Shown: one piece after another, positions 15,007 to 25,411 of the stretch | Position numbering within the stretch: position 1 is the first letter of the stretch | Layout of the letters: each line of letters starts with the position of its first letter | Assembly (NCBI RefSeq): GCF_003012935.1 | Contig: NZ_PUDR01000006.1 | Span: 124,001-188,000 of the forward strand | Reading direction: 5' to 3' | DNA length: 64,000 nt | Source of the DNA: Pannonibacter carbonis | Lineage (GTDB): Bacteria > Pseudomonadota > Alphaproteobacteria > Rhizobiales > Stappiaceae | Notes under the pieces: model-generated | Databases searched by the model: none | Told to the model about the DNA's origin: nothing | The model's input: the letters and a program-made list of their open reading frames with translations, nothing else | Program-made: the position numbers and the translations under genes

Positions 15007-17364
15007 TCAGCGTGATGCTCCCGGTTCTGTGACCGGGAGTTGCCAGGGTCGCTTGCCGGCGGGGCGGGTGTAGCGAACCTGCGAAACCCTCGTTTCACCG
15101 GCGACAATCTCCAACCACAACGCGGCACCGCCGAGGCTGCGACTGGCACCGTCGAGGATCAGCGGAGCGGCGCAATCGGGAGGGGCCGTCAGCCCGGTCA
15201 CCAGGATGTCGGCGGCAAGGCAGTCGCTTTCAAGGGCATCCGGCTTGCGCGGCATGGCAATATGCAGCGGCAGCGGATCACCGGAAGGTGCGTGCCTTCG
15301 GCCTGGCCCGAGTTCAGGCGGGCGGCCATCGGGAGATCGGCTCTTGGCCGGCGGATAGGCCGCGACGACACAGCCGAGTGGATCACAGCTGGCTTGGTCA
15401 GCGCTTTGTCGATGGCTGGCGAAGCGGCGCTCAGACACGCCTTCGCCGGTGAGCCAGACTTCGGCGGTAAACCCGATGCGCCCGCCGGTGATGCGCAACG
15501 TGCCCTCGCTGTCCCGCGCCGCGATCTGGTTGCCGCGATCACTGACATAAATGTCAGGCGGACGGTCGAGGCCCCACAGGATCAGGCCCGCCAGTGCTGG
15601 ACCGGCTGCAAGCAGCCGCTGCGGACCTTCGGCGAGAAACGCCCAGAATACAGCCACTGTCAGCAACGGTCCGGCAAATGCTGGCAATTGGCCGATGACC
15701 CCGTCGCTGTCGCTGAGGCTGGCCGTGAAGCTGGCCGCAGCCAGCATGAAGGCGATCCCCTGCCCCATCACGCTGAGCGCCGGCGCTGCTAGACCGAGTG
15801 GCTGCAACAGGAAGGCAGCCACCCCGGCAGGCATGATGATCATGGAAACCGCCGGCATGGCCAGAAGATTGCCGAGAAGGCCGTATGGCGCCAGCCGGTC
15901 AAAATGGTGGGCCGCGATGATGCCGGTGGCAAGACCTGCGATCAGCGAGGTCGCGGAAATGCCGGCGACCCAGGTCCATGTGCGATGAAACAGATGGCGC
16001 AACAGCCCGTGATCGGACGGCTTGCGCTGCCTTGCCCGGCTGCGTGACCAGCGGCCATAGTCACCATAGGCCGCGATCAGGCAAATCACGGCGGCATAGG
16101 ACATCTGGAAGCCCGGCGCGAAAAGCTCCTCCGGCCTCAGGGCCAGCAGCAGCAGCGCCGACAGGGCGACACTCCTCAGGCTGAGCCCCCTGCGGCCGGT
16201 CATAAGGCCAATGAACACCAGGGCGATCATCACATAGGAGCGTTGGGTCGCGATGCTTGCGCCTGACAGAAGCAGGTAGCAGGTGGCGGCCAGCAGGGCG
16301 GCGGCGGCGGCAACCCGGGATAGTGGCAGGCGCAAGGCAAGTGCCGGAAACAAGGCAAGCCCGCCGAGGACGACGGCATACATGCCGCCAGCAAAAAGCA
16401 CCATATGCAGTCCGGAAATCGACAGGACGTGCGACAAGCCGGCCTCGCGCAGGTCGGCTTCGGCCTGACGTGAGATTTCACCGCGCAAGCCGACGAGCAG
16501 TGCCGCGGCGATGGCGCTCTCGTCCCCCTTGCCAAGGGCCGCATCCGCCTCCCGCGCCACATCGAGCCGCAGCTTCTGGATCGCGGCCATGAAGGTCAGC
16601 CAGGCGCCGGGGGGGCCCAGATCAACTCGCTCGGGTACCCCGAAGACAAAACCGGTGGCCCCTATGCCGCGAAAATAGGCCGCAAAGGCAAAATCATAGC
16701 CCCCTGGGCGCACCGGCCCGGAGGGAGGCTGCAGGCGTGCACGCAAGCGCACACCATCCCCCGGCAGGAGGTCGCCACCGCTTGTCCCCCGCAAGGACAG
16801 CCGAACGCGGTTCGGCATCGCCTGACGGCCGAGCCCCTCGGCGGAATACAGCGCCAGCACAAGCTGGCTGCCTGCAGCGGTCGGAACCCGCTCGATCACC
16901 CGGCCGGTGAGGGTCGCGCTGCGTGGCTGTTCCAGCACCGGCGCGGCAACGCTTGCCGTACGCCAGGCCCCGGCCGATACGCCGCAGAAGAGCGCAAGGG
17001 CGAGCACGGCCGCTCGCGGCAGGCGTCCACGGCGGTGGGCAAGAGTTGCAGCGACAAGCCCGCCGCCGGCAAGGCAAAGCACTAGGGCCAGCGAAGGCTC
17101 GGCCGGCAGCTGGAAATAGAGGGCAATGCCTGCGGCAAAGGCAAAGGCCACCTGCAAAAGCCGATGATCCTCGGCAACACGACCAGACGGGCGGCTTTCG
17201 TCGGCCCCCGTCGGCTGCCTTCGCGCTGCGAGCGTCGCCAACAGCCGATTCGCTGTTGCCGCTGCCCTGACGGGAGAGAGGGATGACCCGGACGGCGACA
17301 TGGTCCCGGGCGGGGCGTCATCCGCCGCCGCAACCCCTGTCGCGCTCCCGTCCCCGCGCTGCAT
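15007..17364 (-). CDS. comEC: ComEC/Rec2-family DNA uptake channel protein
   Basis: This 785-residue polytopic inner-membrane protein belongs to the family that moves single-stranded DNA across the membrane in competence. An N-terminal DUF4131-like region follows the first membrane segments (LLQVAFAFAAGIALYFQ). The competence domain is marked by LREAGLSHVLSISGLHMVLFAGG and many later transmembrane helices. The C-terminal lactamase-like part is poorly conserved, as in many alphaproteobacteria. Start 17364 was chosen for its GAGGG site. Open reading continues upstream to 17448 and another ATG lies at 17301. It is convergent with lexA and divergent from gltX, an arrangement common in Hyphomicrobiales. 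Whether the host is competent is unknown. Confidence 0.85.
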   Translation of the reverse strand: MQRGDGSATGVAAADDAPPGTMSPSGSSLSPVRAAATANRLLATLAARRQPTGADESRPSGRVAEDHRLLQVAFAFAAGIALYFQLPAEPSLALVLCLAGGGLVAATLAHRRGRLPRAAVLALALFCGVSAGAWRTASVAAPVLEQPRSATLTGRVIERVPTAAGSQLVLALYSAEGLGRQAMPNRVRLSLRGTSGGDLLPGDGVRLRARLQPPSGPVRPGGYDFAFAAYFRGIGATGFVFGVPERVDLGPPGAWLTFMAAIQKLRLDVAREADAALGKGDESAIAAALLVGLRGEISRQAEADLREAGLSHVLSISGLHMVLFAGGMYAVVLGGLALFPALALRLPLSRVAAAAALLAATCYLLLSGASIATQRSYVMIALVFIGLMTGRRGLSLRSVALSALLLLALRPEELFAPGFQMSYAAVICLIAAYGDYGRWSRSRARQRKPSDHGLLRHLFHRTWTWVAGISATSLIAGLATGIIAAHHFDRLAPYGLLGNLLAMPAVSMIIMPAGVAAFLLQPLGLAAPALSVMGQGIAFMLAAASFTASLSDSDGVIGQLPAFAGPLLTVAVFWAFLAEGPQRLLAAGPALAGLILWGLDRPPDIYVSDRGNQIAARDSEGTLRITGGRIGFTAEVWLTGEGVSERRFASHRQSADQASCDPLGCVVAAYPPAKSRSPDGRPPELGPGRRHAPSGDPLPLHIAMPRKPDALESDCLAADILVTGLTAPPDCAAPLILDGASRSLGGAALWLEIVAGETRVSQVRYTRPAGKRPWQLPVTEPGASR

Positions 17365-17481
17365 GGCAGCCCTCGAACCGGCCCGGTTTGCCCGCCCGCG
17401 CGCCTGTGCTAAACACCGCAGCAGCCTCGCGCTGGCCTCCGGGCCCACGCCTCACCTTGACAGAGAACCTTCCCCAAGACC

Positions 17482-18906
17482 ATGGCCGACCAGATCATCA
17501 CCCGCTTCGCGCCCTCGCCCACCGGCTACCTGCATATCGGCGGCGCCCGTACGGCCCTATTCAACTGGCTTTTCTCGCAGCGCCACGGCGGCAAGATGCT
17601 GCTGCGCATCGAGGATACCGACCGCGCCCGCTCCACCACGGCGGCGGTGGATGCCATTCTCGATGGCCTGACCTGGCTTGGCCTGTCCTGGGACGGGGAA
17701 CCGGTGTCGCAGTTTGGCCGCGTGTCGCGCCATCAGGAAGTGGTCGCGGAGATGCTGGCTCGCGGCACGGCCTACAAGTGCTACTGCACGCCGCAGGAGC
17801 TGGACGAGATGCGCGAGAAGGCCCGCGCCGAAGGCCGCCCGCCGCGCTATGACGGGCGCTGGCGCGACCGCGACGCCTCGGAAGCCCCCGCAGGCGTCGC
17901 CCCGGCCATCCGCCTGCGTGCACCGCTCGATGGCGAGACGGTGATCGACGATCAGGTGCAGGGCCGCGTCGTGTTCCCGAACAAGGACCTCGATGATCTC
18001 GTCCTGCTGCGCTCCGACGGCATTCCAACTTACATGCTGGCCGTGGTGGTCGATGACCACGACATGGGCGTCACCCATATCATCCGCGGCGATGATCATC
18101 TGACCAACGCCGCCCGCCAAAAGTTGATCTATGAGGCCATGGGCTGGGCCGTGCCGGTGATGGCGCATATCCCGCTCATCCACGGTCCGGACGGGGCGAA
18201 GCTGTCCAAGCGGCATGGGGCGCTGGGAGCAGAAGCCTACCGCGCGATGGGCTATCTGCCGGCGGCCATGCGCAACTATCTCGCACGTCTCGGCTGGAGC
18301 CATGGCGACAGCGAAATTATGTCCACTGACGAGATGATCGCCTGGTTCGGGCTGGAGTCTGTCGGCAAGTCGCCGTCGCGTTTCGATTTCAAGAAGCTTG
18401 AGAACCTCAACGGCCACTACATGCGTGCAACCCCGGATGCGGAGTTGCTGCTGCACTGGAAGGCCTGCCTTGCGCATGTTGACGGCGGCGAGAGTGTGCT
18501 GAACTGGATGGCCCTGCCCGGCAACGAGGCAAAGGTGCTTGCCGCCCTGCCCGGCCTCAAGGAACGCGCCAAGACCCTGGTCGAGTTGACCGAGAGTGCA
18601 TCCTACCTGTGGCGAGTGCGGCCGCTGGACATGGAAGAGAAGGCCGCAGCGCTGCTGGACGCCGACGGCAAGGCGATTCTTGCCGGTCTCCTGCCGCACC
18701 TGACAGCGGATACCGAATGGTCGCTCGCCAGCACGGAAGCCGTCATCAAGGCGTTTGCCGAGACCGAGGGCCTGAAACTCGGCAAAGTCGCGCAGCCGCT
18801 GCGGGCTGCCTTGACCGGCCGGGCAACCTCGCCCGGGATCTATGACGTGCTGGTTGTGCTGGGCAAGGATGAGGCATTGGGCCGCATCTCTGATCAAACC
18901 CGATAA
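17482..18906 (+). CDS. gltX: Glutamyl-tRNA synthetase
   Basis: The 474-residue class I synthetase charges tRNA-Glu (and in many alphaproteobacteria also tRNA-Gln, for later amidation). The HIGH-type motif is HIGG at residues 18-21 within [11 protein letters not shown], and the KMSKS-type motif is KLSKR at 240-244. A zinc-less [11 protein letters not shown] region follows the Rossmann core, and the C-terminal anticodon-binding domain ends in [18 protein letters not shown]. Length is normal. It lies directly upstream of gltA on the same strand, 234 bp away. Confidence 0.95.
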   Translation: MADQIITRFAPSPTGYLHIGGARTALFNWLFSQRHGGKMLLRIEDTDRARSTTAAVDAILDGLTWLGLSWDGEPVSQFGRVSRHQEVVAEMLARGTAYKCYCTPQELDEMREKARAEGRPPRYDGRWRDRDASEAPAGVAPAIRLRAPLDGETVIDDQVQGRVVFPNKDLDDLVLLRSDGIPTYMLAVVVDDHDMGVTHIIRGDDHLTNAARQKLIYEAMGWAVPVMAHIPLIHGPDGAKLSKRHGALGAEAYRAMGYLPAAMRNYLARLGWSHGDSEIMSTDEMIAWFGLESVGKSPSRFDFKKLENLNGHYMRATPDAELLLHWKACLAHVDGGESVLNWMALPGNEAKVLAALPGLKERAKTLVELTESASYLWRVRPLDMEEKAAALLDADGKAILAGLLPHLTADTEWSLASTEAVIKAFAETEGLKLGKVAQPLRAALTGRATSPGIYDVLVVLGKDEALGRISDQTR

Positions 18907-19140
18907 TCCACATCGGCAGAGTACTGCATACTTTCGTATACATTGATGGCAGGTTGCGGCATTTCCGGGCCGTGACCTGCCCCGGGCAGCGCAGCATGCG
19001 CTTGCGGCCCCCCCCCAAATGGGATACGCAATCCGAGGCTATTTCTCTGGCCGCGAGAGCATCGGTGCAGTTTCCAAGGACTGGCCAGGCGTACCCAACG
19101 CCAGGATGCAGCGGCAGTTCCAGACAAGGGGGTTACCTGA

Positions 19141-20433
19141 ATGGGCGACACGAAAGCCAACCTGACCATCGATGGCACCAGCCGCGAATATTCTGTGCTC
19201 GACGGCACGATCGGCCCGTCGGTCGTGGACATCTCGTCCCTGTACAAGGACACAGGGATGTTCACCTTCGATCCGGGCTTCACGTCCACGGCGTCGTGCG
19301 AATCAAAGATTACCTATATCGACGGCGATGAAGGCACCCTGCTCTATCGCGGTTATCCGATCGAACAGCTCGCCGACCATGGCGACTTCCTGGAATCCTG
19401 CTACCTGCTGCTGTATGGCGAGCTGCCGACCCGGCCGCAGAAGGAGGATTTCGTGAATCGTGTGACCAAGCACACGATGATCCACGAACAGATGAGCCGG
19501 TTCTTTACCGGCTTCCGCCGCGACGCGCACCCGATGGCGGTGATGGTCGGCGTGGTTGGCGCCCTGTCGGCGTTCTACCATGACTCGACCGACATCGCTG
19601 ATCCGCATCAGCGGATGGTCGCCTCGATCCGCATGATCGCAAAGATGCCGACCATTGCGGCGATGGCCTACAAGTATCACATCGGCCAGCCCTTCGTTTA
19701 CCCGAAGAACGACCTCGATTACTCGGCCAACTTCCTGCACATGTGCTTCGCGGTGCCTTGCGAGGAGTACAAGGTGAACCCGGTTCTGGCCCGCGCCATG
19801 GACCGCATCTTCATTCTGCATGCCGACCACGAGCAGAACGCCTCGACCTCGACCGTGCGTCTGGCCGGTTCCTCGGGCGCCAACCCGTTCGCCTGTATCG
19901 CAGCCGGCATTGCCTGCCTGTGGGGCCCGGCGCATGGCGGTGCCAACGAGGCGGCGCTCAACATGCTGACCGAGATCGGCTCCGTAGATCGCATCCCCGA
20001 GTTCATTGCCCGCGCCAAGGACAAGAACGATCCGTTCCGCCTGATGGGCTTCGGTCACCGGGTCTACAAGAACTACGACCCGCGTGCCCGCATCATGCAG
20101 AAGACCACGCATGAAGTGCTGGCCGAACTCGGCATCAAGGACGACCCGCTTTTGGACGTCGCGATGGAACTGGAGCGCATTGCGCTCAGCGACGAATATT
20201 TCGTCAGCAAGAAGCTCTATCCGAACATCGACTTCTACTCGGGCATCACCCTGCGCGCCCTCGGTTTCCCGCCGCACATGTTCACCGTGCTGTTCGCTCT
20301 TGCCCGCACCGTGGGCTGGATCGCACAGTGGAAGGAAATGGTGGAAGATCCGGGCCAGCGCATCGGTCGTCCGCGCCAGCTCTACACCGGCGCACCGAAG
20401 CGGGACTACGTTCCGGTTGAACAGCGTCGCTGA
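19141..20433 (+). CDS. gltA: Citrate synthase (type II, hexameric)
   Basis: The 430-residue enzyme condenses acetyl-CoA and oxaloacetate at the entrance of the TCA cycle. It shows CSY signatures: [58 protein letters not shown] with catalytic His residues, [15 protein letters not shown], and the catalytic Asp region [16 protein letters not shown]. The N-terminal beta-domain and the length are those of the NADH-sensitive Gram-negative type. ATG 19141 is preceded by GGGGGTTACCTGA. A terminator follows at 20472-20493. Confidence 0.96.
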   Translation: MGDTKANLTIDGTSREYSVLDGTIGPSVVDISSLYKDTGMFTFDPGFTSTASCESKITYIDGDEGTLLYRGYPIEQLADHGDFLESCYLLLYGELPTRPQKEDFVNRVTKHTMIHEQMSRFFTGFRRDAHPMAVMVGVVGALSAFYHDSTDIADPHQRMVASIRMIAKMPTIAAMAYKYHIGQPFVYPKNDLDYSANFLHMCFAVPCEEYKVNPVLARAMDRIFILHADHEQNASTSTVRLAGSSGANPFACIAAGIACLWGPAHGGANEAALNMLTEIGSVDRIPEFIARAKDKNDPFRLMGFGHRVYKNYDPRARIMQKTTHEVLAELGIKDDPLLDVAMELERIALSDEYFVSKKLYPNIDFYSGITLRALGFPPHMFTVLFALARTVGWIAQWKEMVEDPGQRIGRPRQLYTGAPKRDYVPVEQRR

Positions 20434-20471
20434 TCGGCTTGCAAGAGCTGGAAACTGACCACAAGATGAAG

Positions 20472-20493
20472 GGGCGGCCAATGGCCGCCCTTT
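20472..20493 (+). terminator. Intrinsic terminator after gltA
   Basis: An 8-bp perfect stem GGGCGGCC / GGCCGCCC with loop AAT is followed by TTT. It lies 39 bp after the gltA stop. The T-run is short, but the stem is strong. Confidence 0.7.
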
Positions 20494-20522
20494 GAGCTTG
20501 ATGACAAACCTCGACCCTACCT

Positions 20523-20653
20523 GCGTCATCCCGGCCAAGCGAAGCGACGAGCCGGGACCGGTGAGCCGGGGCCTCTATCTTTCAAAGGGTTACCATAGGA
20601 GAAACCTTGGCTCTCCGGTCCCGGGTCTCCGCTCCGCTGCGCCCAGGATGACG
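20523..20653. repeat. Long REP-like inverted repeat between gltA and lpxB
   Basis: The left arm starts GTCATCCCGGCCAAGCG and the right arm ends GCGCCCAGGATGAC. Read as reverse complements, about 38 bases at the outer edge align with few mismatches, and an inner stretch around CCGGGACCGG continues the pairing. The whole unit could fold into one long hairpin of about 130 bases. This GTCATCC...GGATGAC palindrome is a common dispersed intergenic element in Hyphomicrobiales, from memory. It lies between the convergent stops of gltA and lpxB. The rest of the 372-bp gap holds only the gltA terminator. Confidence 0.75.
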
Positions 20654-20805
20654 ATAGAGGGTATGTCAGCAGTCTGAGGGGCGGCCACAGCCCCTTTACC
20701 GTTTGCCGATCACTCGTCAGCGCCTGCGCCAGAACCATCGCGGGCATAGCGCTGCGATGACACAGGTAAGTGCCGGCTTATCCAGGTTCCCCCGCATCAG
20801 ATTGG

Positions 20806-22014
20806 TCAGGCGCGGCCGATCAGATCCAGAACGAGGCGAGCCGCCGTGCTGCTCTGGCTGTGGCCATCTGGCAATCGCATGGCTGCGTCGAGATCCGAGA
20901 AGGCGTCAACCTGGGCCTGCCGCTCCGGCGATGAGGCAAGCAGGCGCTCCACCACATCGACAAGGCGCTCCGGTGCTGCCGCCTCATCCAGAAATTCCGG
21001 AACGACATTTCGCCCCAGAATGATGTTGGGCAACACCATTGAGGACACGGAAGCGATCGGGAAGATCCGGTGGATCTGCTTCAGGCGGCGATAGAACCAG
21101 TCGAGGCGGTAGCAGATCGCCATCGGAATGCCTGAGGCCGCCAGTTCAAGGGACACGGTGCCCGAGGCGGCCAGCGCAGCATGGGCGCGGCGGAATGCGG
21201 CGAACTTGGCCGCCTCGCCCTCGACCACCGTCACGTCAACCGGCCATGCGGCAACTGTGGACCGGATGCGGGCAGCCAGATGCGGCACAGCCGGCAACAA
21301 GATTTCCAGGCCAGGACGACGAGCCAGAAGCAGCTCCGCTGTCTTGCCGAAGTCCTCCAGCAGCATGTCGACTTCACTGCGGCGGCTGCCTGGCAGAAGC
21401 AGAAGCACATCGGAGCCTCTGCCGAGCTGTGCTCTTTCGCCAGGGCCGGGACGCAATTCCGCGACGCGCTCGATCAAGGGGTGTCCGACATAAAATGTCG
21501 GCGGCCCACCAAGACGGCGATGCGCCTCGGGCTCGAAGGGCAGCAGGGCAAGGAGACGGTCGACATAGACGCTCATCGTCTTGGCCCGGCCCGGGCGCCA
21601 GGCCCAGACCGAGGGAGACACATAGTCGACAATAGGGATATGCGCTGCGCGCTTGCGCACCCGCTTTGCGACATTGTGGGTAAAGTCAGGGCTGTCGATG
21701 ATCACCAGTACATCGGGATCTGCCGCGACTGCCGCATCCACCGTCTGATAGACGCGTTTGACGATGGTTGGCAGTCGGGCCAGCACCGCTGTCAGTCCCA
21801 TGACGGCAATGTCGGCCAGAGGAAACAGGCTGACCAGCCCTTGCTGCCCCATGCGCTCACCGCCGACACCCGCAAACTCGATCTTACCCGGGTACTGCTG
21901 CTTCAGGGCCTGCATCAGGTTGGCCCCGAGCGCGTCACCAGACTCCTCGCCCGCCACGAGAAACACGCGCAAAGCCCGATCCTGTCCGGCACCGGTCATA
22001 GGTGGGGTCGCCAT
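20806..22014 (-). CDS. lpxB: Lipid-A-disaccharide synthase
   Basis: This 402-residue peripheral membrane glycosyltransferase joins UDP-2,3-diacylglucosamine and lipid X to make the lipid A disaccharide. The N-terminal motif VFLVAGEESGDALGANLM, the central SPSVWAWRPGRAK and the C-terminal nucleotide region ASGTVSLELAASGIPMAICYR followed by NIILGRNVVPEFLD are diagnostic of GT19. The ATG at 22014 overlaps the lpxI stop (TGATG). An internal ATG 15 bases later is possible. It is the last gene of the lpxD-fabZ-lpxA-lpxI-lpxB run. Confidence 0.95.
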   Translation of the reverse strand: MATPPMTGAGQDRALRVFLVAGEESGDALGANLMQALKQQYPGKIEFAGVGGERMGQQGLVSLFPLADIAVMGLTAVLARLPTIVKRVYQTVDAAVAADPDVLVIIDSPDFTHNVAKRVRKRAAHIPIVDYVSPSVWAWRPGRAKTMSVYVDRLLALLPFEPEAHRRLGGPPTFYVGHPLIERVAELRPGPGERAQLGRGSDVLLLLPGSRRSEVDMLLEDFGKTAELLLARRPGLEILLPAVPHLAARIRSTVAAWPVDVTVVEGEAAKFAAFRRAHAALAASGTVSLELAASGIPMAICYRLDWFYRRLKQIHRIFPIASVSSMVLPNIILGRNVVPEFLDEAAAPERLVDVVERLLASSPERQAQVDAFSDLDAAMRLPDGHSQSSTAARLVLDLIGRA

Positions 22015-22898
22015 CACGCCTGCTCCTCAGGTTCCTGTGGCCGGGCAAGACCATAAACGAACAGGCCGGCAGCACGGGCGGCAGCAAGCGTCGCTGCCCG
22101 ATCAGCAATCAGCGACCGGCCCGCTTCAACTGCGATGCCGGCGAGACCGGCGGCGCGGGCCAGATCAATCGTACGCGGGCCTATTGCCGGAAGATCCACG
22201 CGCAGGTCCTGTCCCGGCTTGGCTGCCTTGACGAGGACACCAACCGCCCCTTTCGCCCGAACCCGCCCATTGGCACGCAGGTCGGCGCAGCGCTGCAGCA
22301 TTGCATCCGTGCCCTCCGCCCCTTCCAGAGCGATCACACGGCCACCAACTGCCACCGCTGCCTGGCCGATATCCAGCTCGCCCAGCATTCGGACGGCCTG
22401 ATAGGCCAGATGCATGTCTTCATTGCTGCCGGCCTCCAGCGCGCTGCCGTCTATCACGCCGCCGGGAGCCAGAAGCCCGGGGGCAACATCGGCAACGCCG
22501 ACAACCTGAAGGTTCTCACCCTCGAAAATGCGAATGACGCGGGTCAGAAGGCTGTCATCACCGCCGACCATCGCCTTCACGATGGTCGGCAGCCGGCGCA
22601 TGGTGCCGAGATCACCGAGGATCGAGGTAAAGTCCGGACGCCGTGTGATGCCGCCAATCAGGATCACCCGGTCACAGCCGGCTGTGTGCAATGCCTTGAA
22701 CAACTGGCCGATCTGCCCCCAGCCGAGCTCGTGGTCAGCCTGCGCCGCAAGAGCCGGTTCCGTCTCGCCCTTGATGGCGATGGTCAGCACCGGCTCACCC
22801 CGGGCCTTGAGGTCCGCGAGAATTTCCAACGGCAGTTGCCCCCCGCCGGCAATGAGGCCGAGCGGTGCGCGGTCGCCGGTGGCAGGGCCTGAGGTCAT
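22014..22898 (-). CDS. lpxI: UDP-2,3-diacylglucosamine pyrophosphatase LpxI
   Basis: The 294-residue enzyme hydrolyses UDP-2,3-diacylglucosamine to lipid X, replacing the unrelated LpxH of gammaproteobacteria. The N-terminal LGLIAGGGQLPLEIL and the C-terminal DUF1009-type core (KAAKPGQDLRVDLPAIGPRTIDLA, then GIAVEAGRSLI) are family hallmarks. It sits between lpxA (three bases apart) and lpxB (overlapping), as in Caulobacter and other alphaproteobacteria. Confidence 0.93.
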   Translation of the reverse strand: MTSGPATGDRAPLGLIAGGGQLPLEILADLKARGEPVLTIAIKGETEPALAAQADHELGWGQIGQLFKALHTAGCDRVILIGGITRRPDFTSILGDLGTMRRLPTIVKAMVGGDDSLLTRVIRIFEGENLQVVGVADVAPGLLAPGGVIDGSALEAGSNEDMHLAYQAVRMLGELDIGQAAVAVGGRVIALEGAEGTDAMLQRCADLRANGRVRAKGAVGVLVKAAKPGQDLRVDLPAIGPRTIDLARAAGLAGIAVEAGRSLIADRAATLAAARAAGLFVYGLARPQEPEEQA

Positions 22899-22901
22899 GG
22901 C

Positions 22902-23699
22902 TCAGTCGCCCTGCGGGCCGCGTGGGGTACAGAACCGCCGTTCGCCCTCGACCAGGATGAAGTCCAGTACCTGCCGGACCAAGGGCTCCTCGCCCGCGGT
23001 GGCAGCCAGTTTCTGGGCCCGGTCACGCAGGGTGCCTTCATCGCTCTCGAACAGGTCGCGGTAGGCGGAGCGCAGGGCATGGATCTGCTCGCGCGGGAAA
23101 TTGCGCCGCTTCAGACCGACAAGATTAAGGCCACCGAGACGGGCGCGGTTGCCGGTGACCATGCCATAGGGAATGAGGTCGTTCTCAAGGCCGGCAAGGC
23201 CGCCGATGAAGGCGTGATCGCCAATGCGGGTGAACTGGATTACGGCAGACCCGCCGCCGAAGATGACGTGGTCGCCGACGGTGACATGACCGGCAATCAT
23301 GACATTGTTCGACAACACCACATTGCTGCCAATGTGACTGTCATGGCCGACGTGGGAGTTGGCCAGGAAAGCGCAGCGGTCACCAACGGTCGTGGAATGT
23401 CCGCCTGCCGCCGTCCCGGGGTTCATCGTCACCCCTTCCCGGATCAGACAGTCGGACCCGATGCTCAAGGTCGCAGGCTCGCCGCGATACTTCAGATCCT
23501 GCGGCTGGTGCCCGAGCGAGGCAAAGGGAAAGACGACCGTGCGCGCGCCGATGGTCGTGTCACCGGCCACCACCACGTGGGACTTCATCTCGACGCCATC
23601 GCCGATCCTCGCGTCCTTGCCAATGTGACAGAACGGACCGATGCGGACACCTTCGCCAAGGCTTGCGCCGTCCTCGATCACTGCACTTGGATGGATCAC
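22902..23699 (-). CDS. lpxA: UDP-N-acetylglucosamine acyltransferase
   Basis: The 265-residue cytosolic acyltransferase starts lipid A synthesis by adding a 3-hydroxyacyl chain to UDP-GlcNAc. It is built of left-handed beta-helix hexapeptide repeats (IEDGASLGEGVRIGPFCHIG onward). The catalytic His region is SHVGHDSHIGSNVVLSNN, followed by the C-terminal helices LKRRNFPREQIHALRSAYR. The start is GTG at 23699 with GGGGAG about eight bases upstream. It follows fabZ by 69 bp. Confidence 0.94.
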   Translation of the reverse strand: MIHPSAVIEDGASLGEGVRIGPFCHIGKDARIGDGVEMKSHVVVAGDTTIGARTVVFPFASLGHQPQDLKYRGEPATLSIGSDCLIREGVTMNPGTAAGGHSTTVGDRCAFLANSHVGHDSHIGSNVVLSNNVMIAGHVTVGDHVIFGGGSAVIQFTRIGDHAFIGGLAGLENDLIPYGMVTGNRARLGGLNLVGLKRRNFPREQIHALRSAYRDLFESDEGTLRDRAQKLAATAGEEPLVRQVLDFILVEGERRFCTPRGPQGD

Positions 23700-23768
23700 A
23701 GTCTGAACTCCCCGGCACTTAAGCGGTACTGTTGATGCATTGCTTCAGGAGGGCATGGGCCCGCCCCG

Positions 23769-24233
23769 TCAGGCATCCACCAGCATCGCACTGATTTCGG
23801 CTTCAGCAACCTTGGCCCCGTCGACCATCGCAACGGCCTCGAAACGCCAGATGTTGGAGCGATTGCGGATCTTCTTCACATGAAAATGGACCTGGTCGCC
23901 CGGACCTACCGGCTTGCGGAACTTCGCCTTGTCGATGGTCATGAAATAGACCAGCTGCGGCGTGTGATCACTGCCCAGCGAATGCACGCACAAGGCGCCG
24001 GCGGTCTGTGCCATCGCCTCGATCAGGAGCACGCCCGGCATGACCGGACGCGTGGGGAAGTGCCCCTGGAAATGCGGCTCGTTGATCGTGACGTTCTTGA
24101 TGCCGATGCAGGACTCGTCGCCCTTCATCTCGATGATCCTGTCAATCAACAGGAACGGATAGCGATGCGGCAGAAGCTCCATCACCTTCATGATGTCGGC
24201 GGATGCCAGGGTCGTGGTGTCTTGATTTTCCAT
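23769..24233 (-). CDS. fabZ: 3-hydroxyacyl-[acyl-carrier-protein] dehydratase FabZ
   Basis: The 154-residue hotdog-fold dehydratase removes water from 3-hydroxyacyl-ACP in fatty-acid elongation, competing with LpxA and LpxD for the same substrate. The catalytic His is in [13 protein letters not shown] and the Glu in [22 protein letters not shown] took ATG 24233. A TTG codon at 24251 extends the frame by six residues but is less likely. It lies between lpxD and lpxA, the standard order. Confidence 0.95.
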   Translation of the reverse strand: MENQDTTTLASADIMKVMELLPHRYPFLLIDRIIEMKGDESCIGIKNVTINEPHFQGHFPTRPVMPGVLLIEAMAQTAGALCVHSLGSDHTPQLVYFMTIDKAKFRKPVGPGDQVHFHVKKIRNRSNIWRFEAVAMVDGAKVAEAEISAMLVDA

Positions 24234-24266
24234 GTTCTCTGCCCCCGTCAAGGGAAAATAGCCTTT

Positions 24267-24287
24267 GCTGCTCTTTAACCGAGCAGC
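24267..24287. other. Small hairpin between lpxD and fabZ
   Basis: GCTGCTC and GAGCAGC form a 7-bp stem with a 7-base loop in the 63-bp space after lpxD. There is no T-run on the minus strand, so it is more likely an mRNA structure than a terminator. Confidence 0.4.
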
Positions 24288-24296
24288 AGCGTCATG

Positions 24297-25340
24297 TCAG
24301 GTCCCGGAACCGCGTTCGGCCAGCTTTTTCAAAGCTGTCAGTTCACGGAACCATTGTTTTACGGGTTTTGCCGGCGTGCCGCCGTAGCGGCCGCCGGCCG
24401 GAACGCTGTCATTGACAACGCTGACAGCCGCAATCTGTGCCCCCATGCCGATCTCGACGTGGCCGGCAACGCCGGACTGGCCGCCGATGGCGACATAATC
24501 CGCGAGGGTCGAGGAGCCAGACAGGCCAACCTGCGAGACGATGATGCAATGCCGGCCGATGTTGACGTTGTGTCCGACCTGGACCTGATTGTCGATCCGG
24601 GTGCCCTCTCCGACTACGGTGTCGCGGTTGGCTCCGCGGTCGATGGTCGTATTGGCGCCGACCTCGACATCGTCCTGGATAATGACACGGCCGATCTGCG
24701 GCACCTTGAGATGGCCGCCCAGACCCATGGCATAGCCAAACCCGTCCTGGCCGATGGCGACGCCCGGATGCAGGATGACGCGATTGCCAAGCAAGGCATG
24801 CTGCACAACCGCATTGGCGCCGATATGGCAATCCCGGCCAATGCGCACATTCTGCCCGATCACGGCATTCGGCCCGACATGGCTGCCACTGCCGATCTCG
24901 GCGCCAGCCCCAACCACCGCGCCTGGTTCGATGGTCACGTCGTCCTCGAGCCGAGCTTCCGGGTGAACAACAGCGCGCGGCGAGATTCCGGCATCATTGC
25001 CATAGGCCGGCAGCGGCGCCATGGCTTGCGGATAGAGGCGCGCCAGAACCTTGGCCCAGGCGCGGTAAGGATCCTTTGAAACCAGCAGCGCGACGCCTTC
25101 CGGTACCTTTCCGGCGTGCTTGGGCGCGACGATGCAGGCCGTTGCACGGGTGGCAGCCAGTTGATCAAGGTAGCGCGTGTTGTCAAAAAACACCAACGCC
25201 CCCTCTCGAGCATCCTCCAGCGGCGCCACACAGCTGATCGTCAGGTCAGATGCACCGCGCTGCAGCTCTGCGCCACACACTTCGGCCAGTTCGGCAAGAG
25301 GCAGCACCGGCATCGGCGCGAAGAACACGGGATCAGCCAT
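24297..25340 (-). CDS. lpxD: UDP-3-O-(3-hydroxyacyl)glucosamine N-acyltransferase
   Basis: The 347-residue enzyme adds the second hydroxyacyl chain in lipid A synthesis. An N-terminal uridine-binding domain (residues 1-110, ending near [17 protein letters not shown]) leads into hexapeptide repeats ([29 protein letters not shown]), with the catalytic His in [24 protein letters not shown], and a C-terminal helix. Length is normal. It starts 92 bp after bamA. No skp/ompH gene lies between them, although many other proteobacteria have one there. Confidence 0.95.
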   Translation of the reverse strand: MADPVFFAPMPVLPLAELAEVCGAELQRGASDLTISCVAPLEDAREGALVFFDNTRYLDQLAATRATACIVAPKHAGKVPEGVALLVSKDPYRAWAKVLARLYPQAMAPLPAYGNDAGISPRAVVHPEARLEDDVTIEPGAVVGAGAEIGSGSHVGPNAVIGQNVRIGRDCHIGANAVVQHALLGNRVILHPGVAIGQDGFGYAMGLGGHLKVPQIGRVIIQDDVEVGANTTIDRGANRDTVVGEGTRIDNQVQVGHNVNIGRHCIIVSQVGLSGSSTLADYVAIGGQSGVAGHVEIGMGAQIAAVSVVNDSVPAGGRYGGTPAKPVKQWFRELTALKKLAERGSGT

Positions 25341-25375
25341 TCGACGGCTCCTTACAGCCGGCGCGACCGGCTCTC

Positions 25376-25411
25376 AAAAAGCAAACGGCCGCCGAGGCAA
25401 GCGGCGGCCGT
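25376..25411 (-). terminator. Hairpin with T-rich tail after bamA
   Basis: A 10-bp perfect stem, ACGGCCGCCG at 25385-25394 and CGGCGGCCGT at 25402-25411, is followed on the minus strand by TTTGCTTTTT. It looks like an intrinsic terminator that would uncouple lpxD from bamA, or attenuate read-through. Confidence 0.7.

Noticed and set aside
15019-15040. Perfect 8-bp hairpin CTCCCGGT / ACCGGGAG, possible comEC or lexA terminator
   Set aside because: It lies inside the last codons of comEC, and no T-run follows in either direction.
18932-18955. AT-rich GCATAC...GTATAC repeat after gltX, possible terminator or GntR site
   Set aside because: The stem is only about four bases and no T-run follows; too weak to call.
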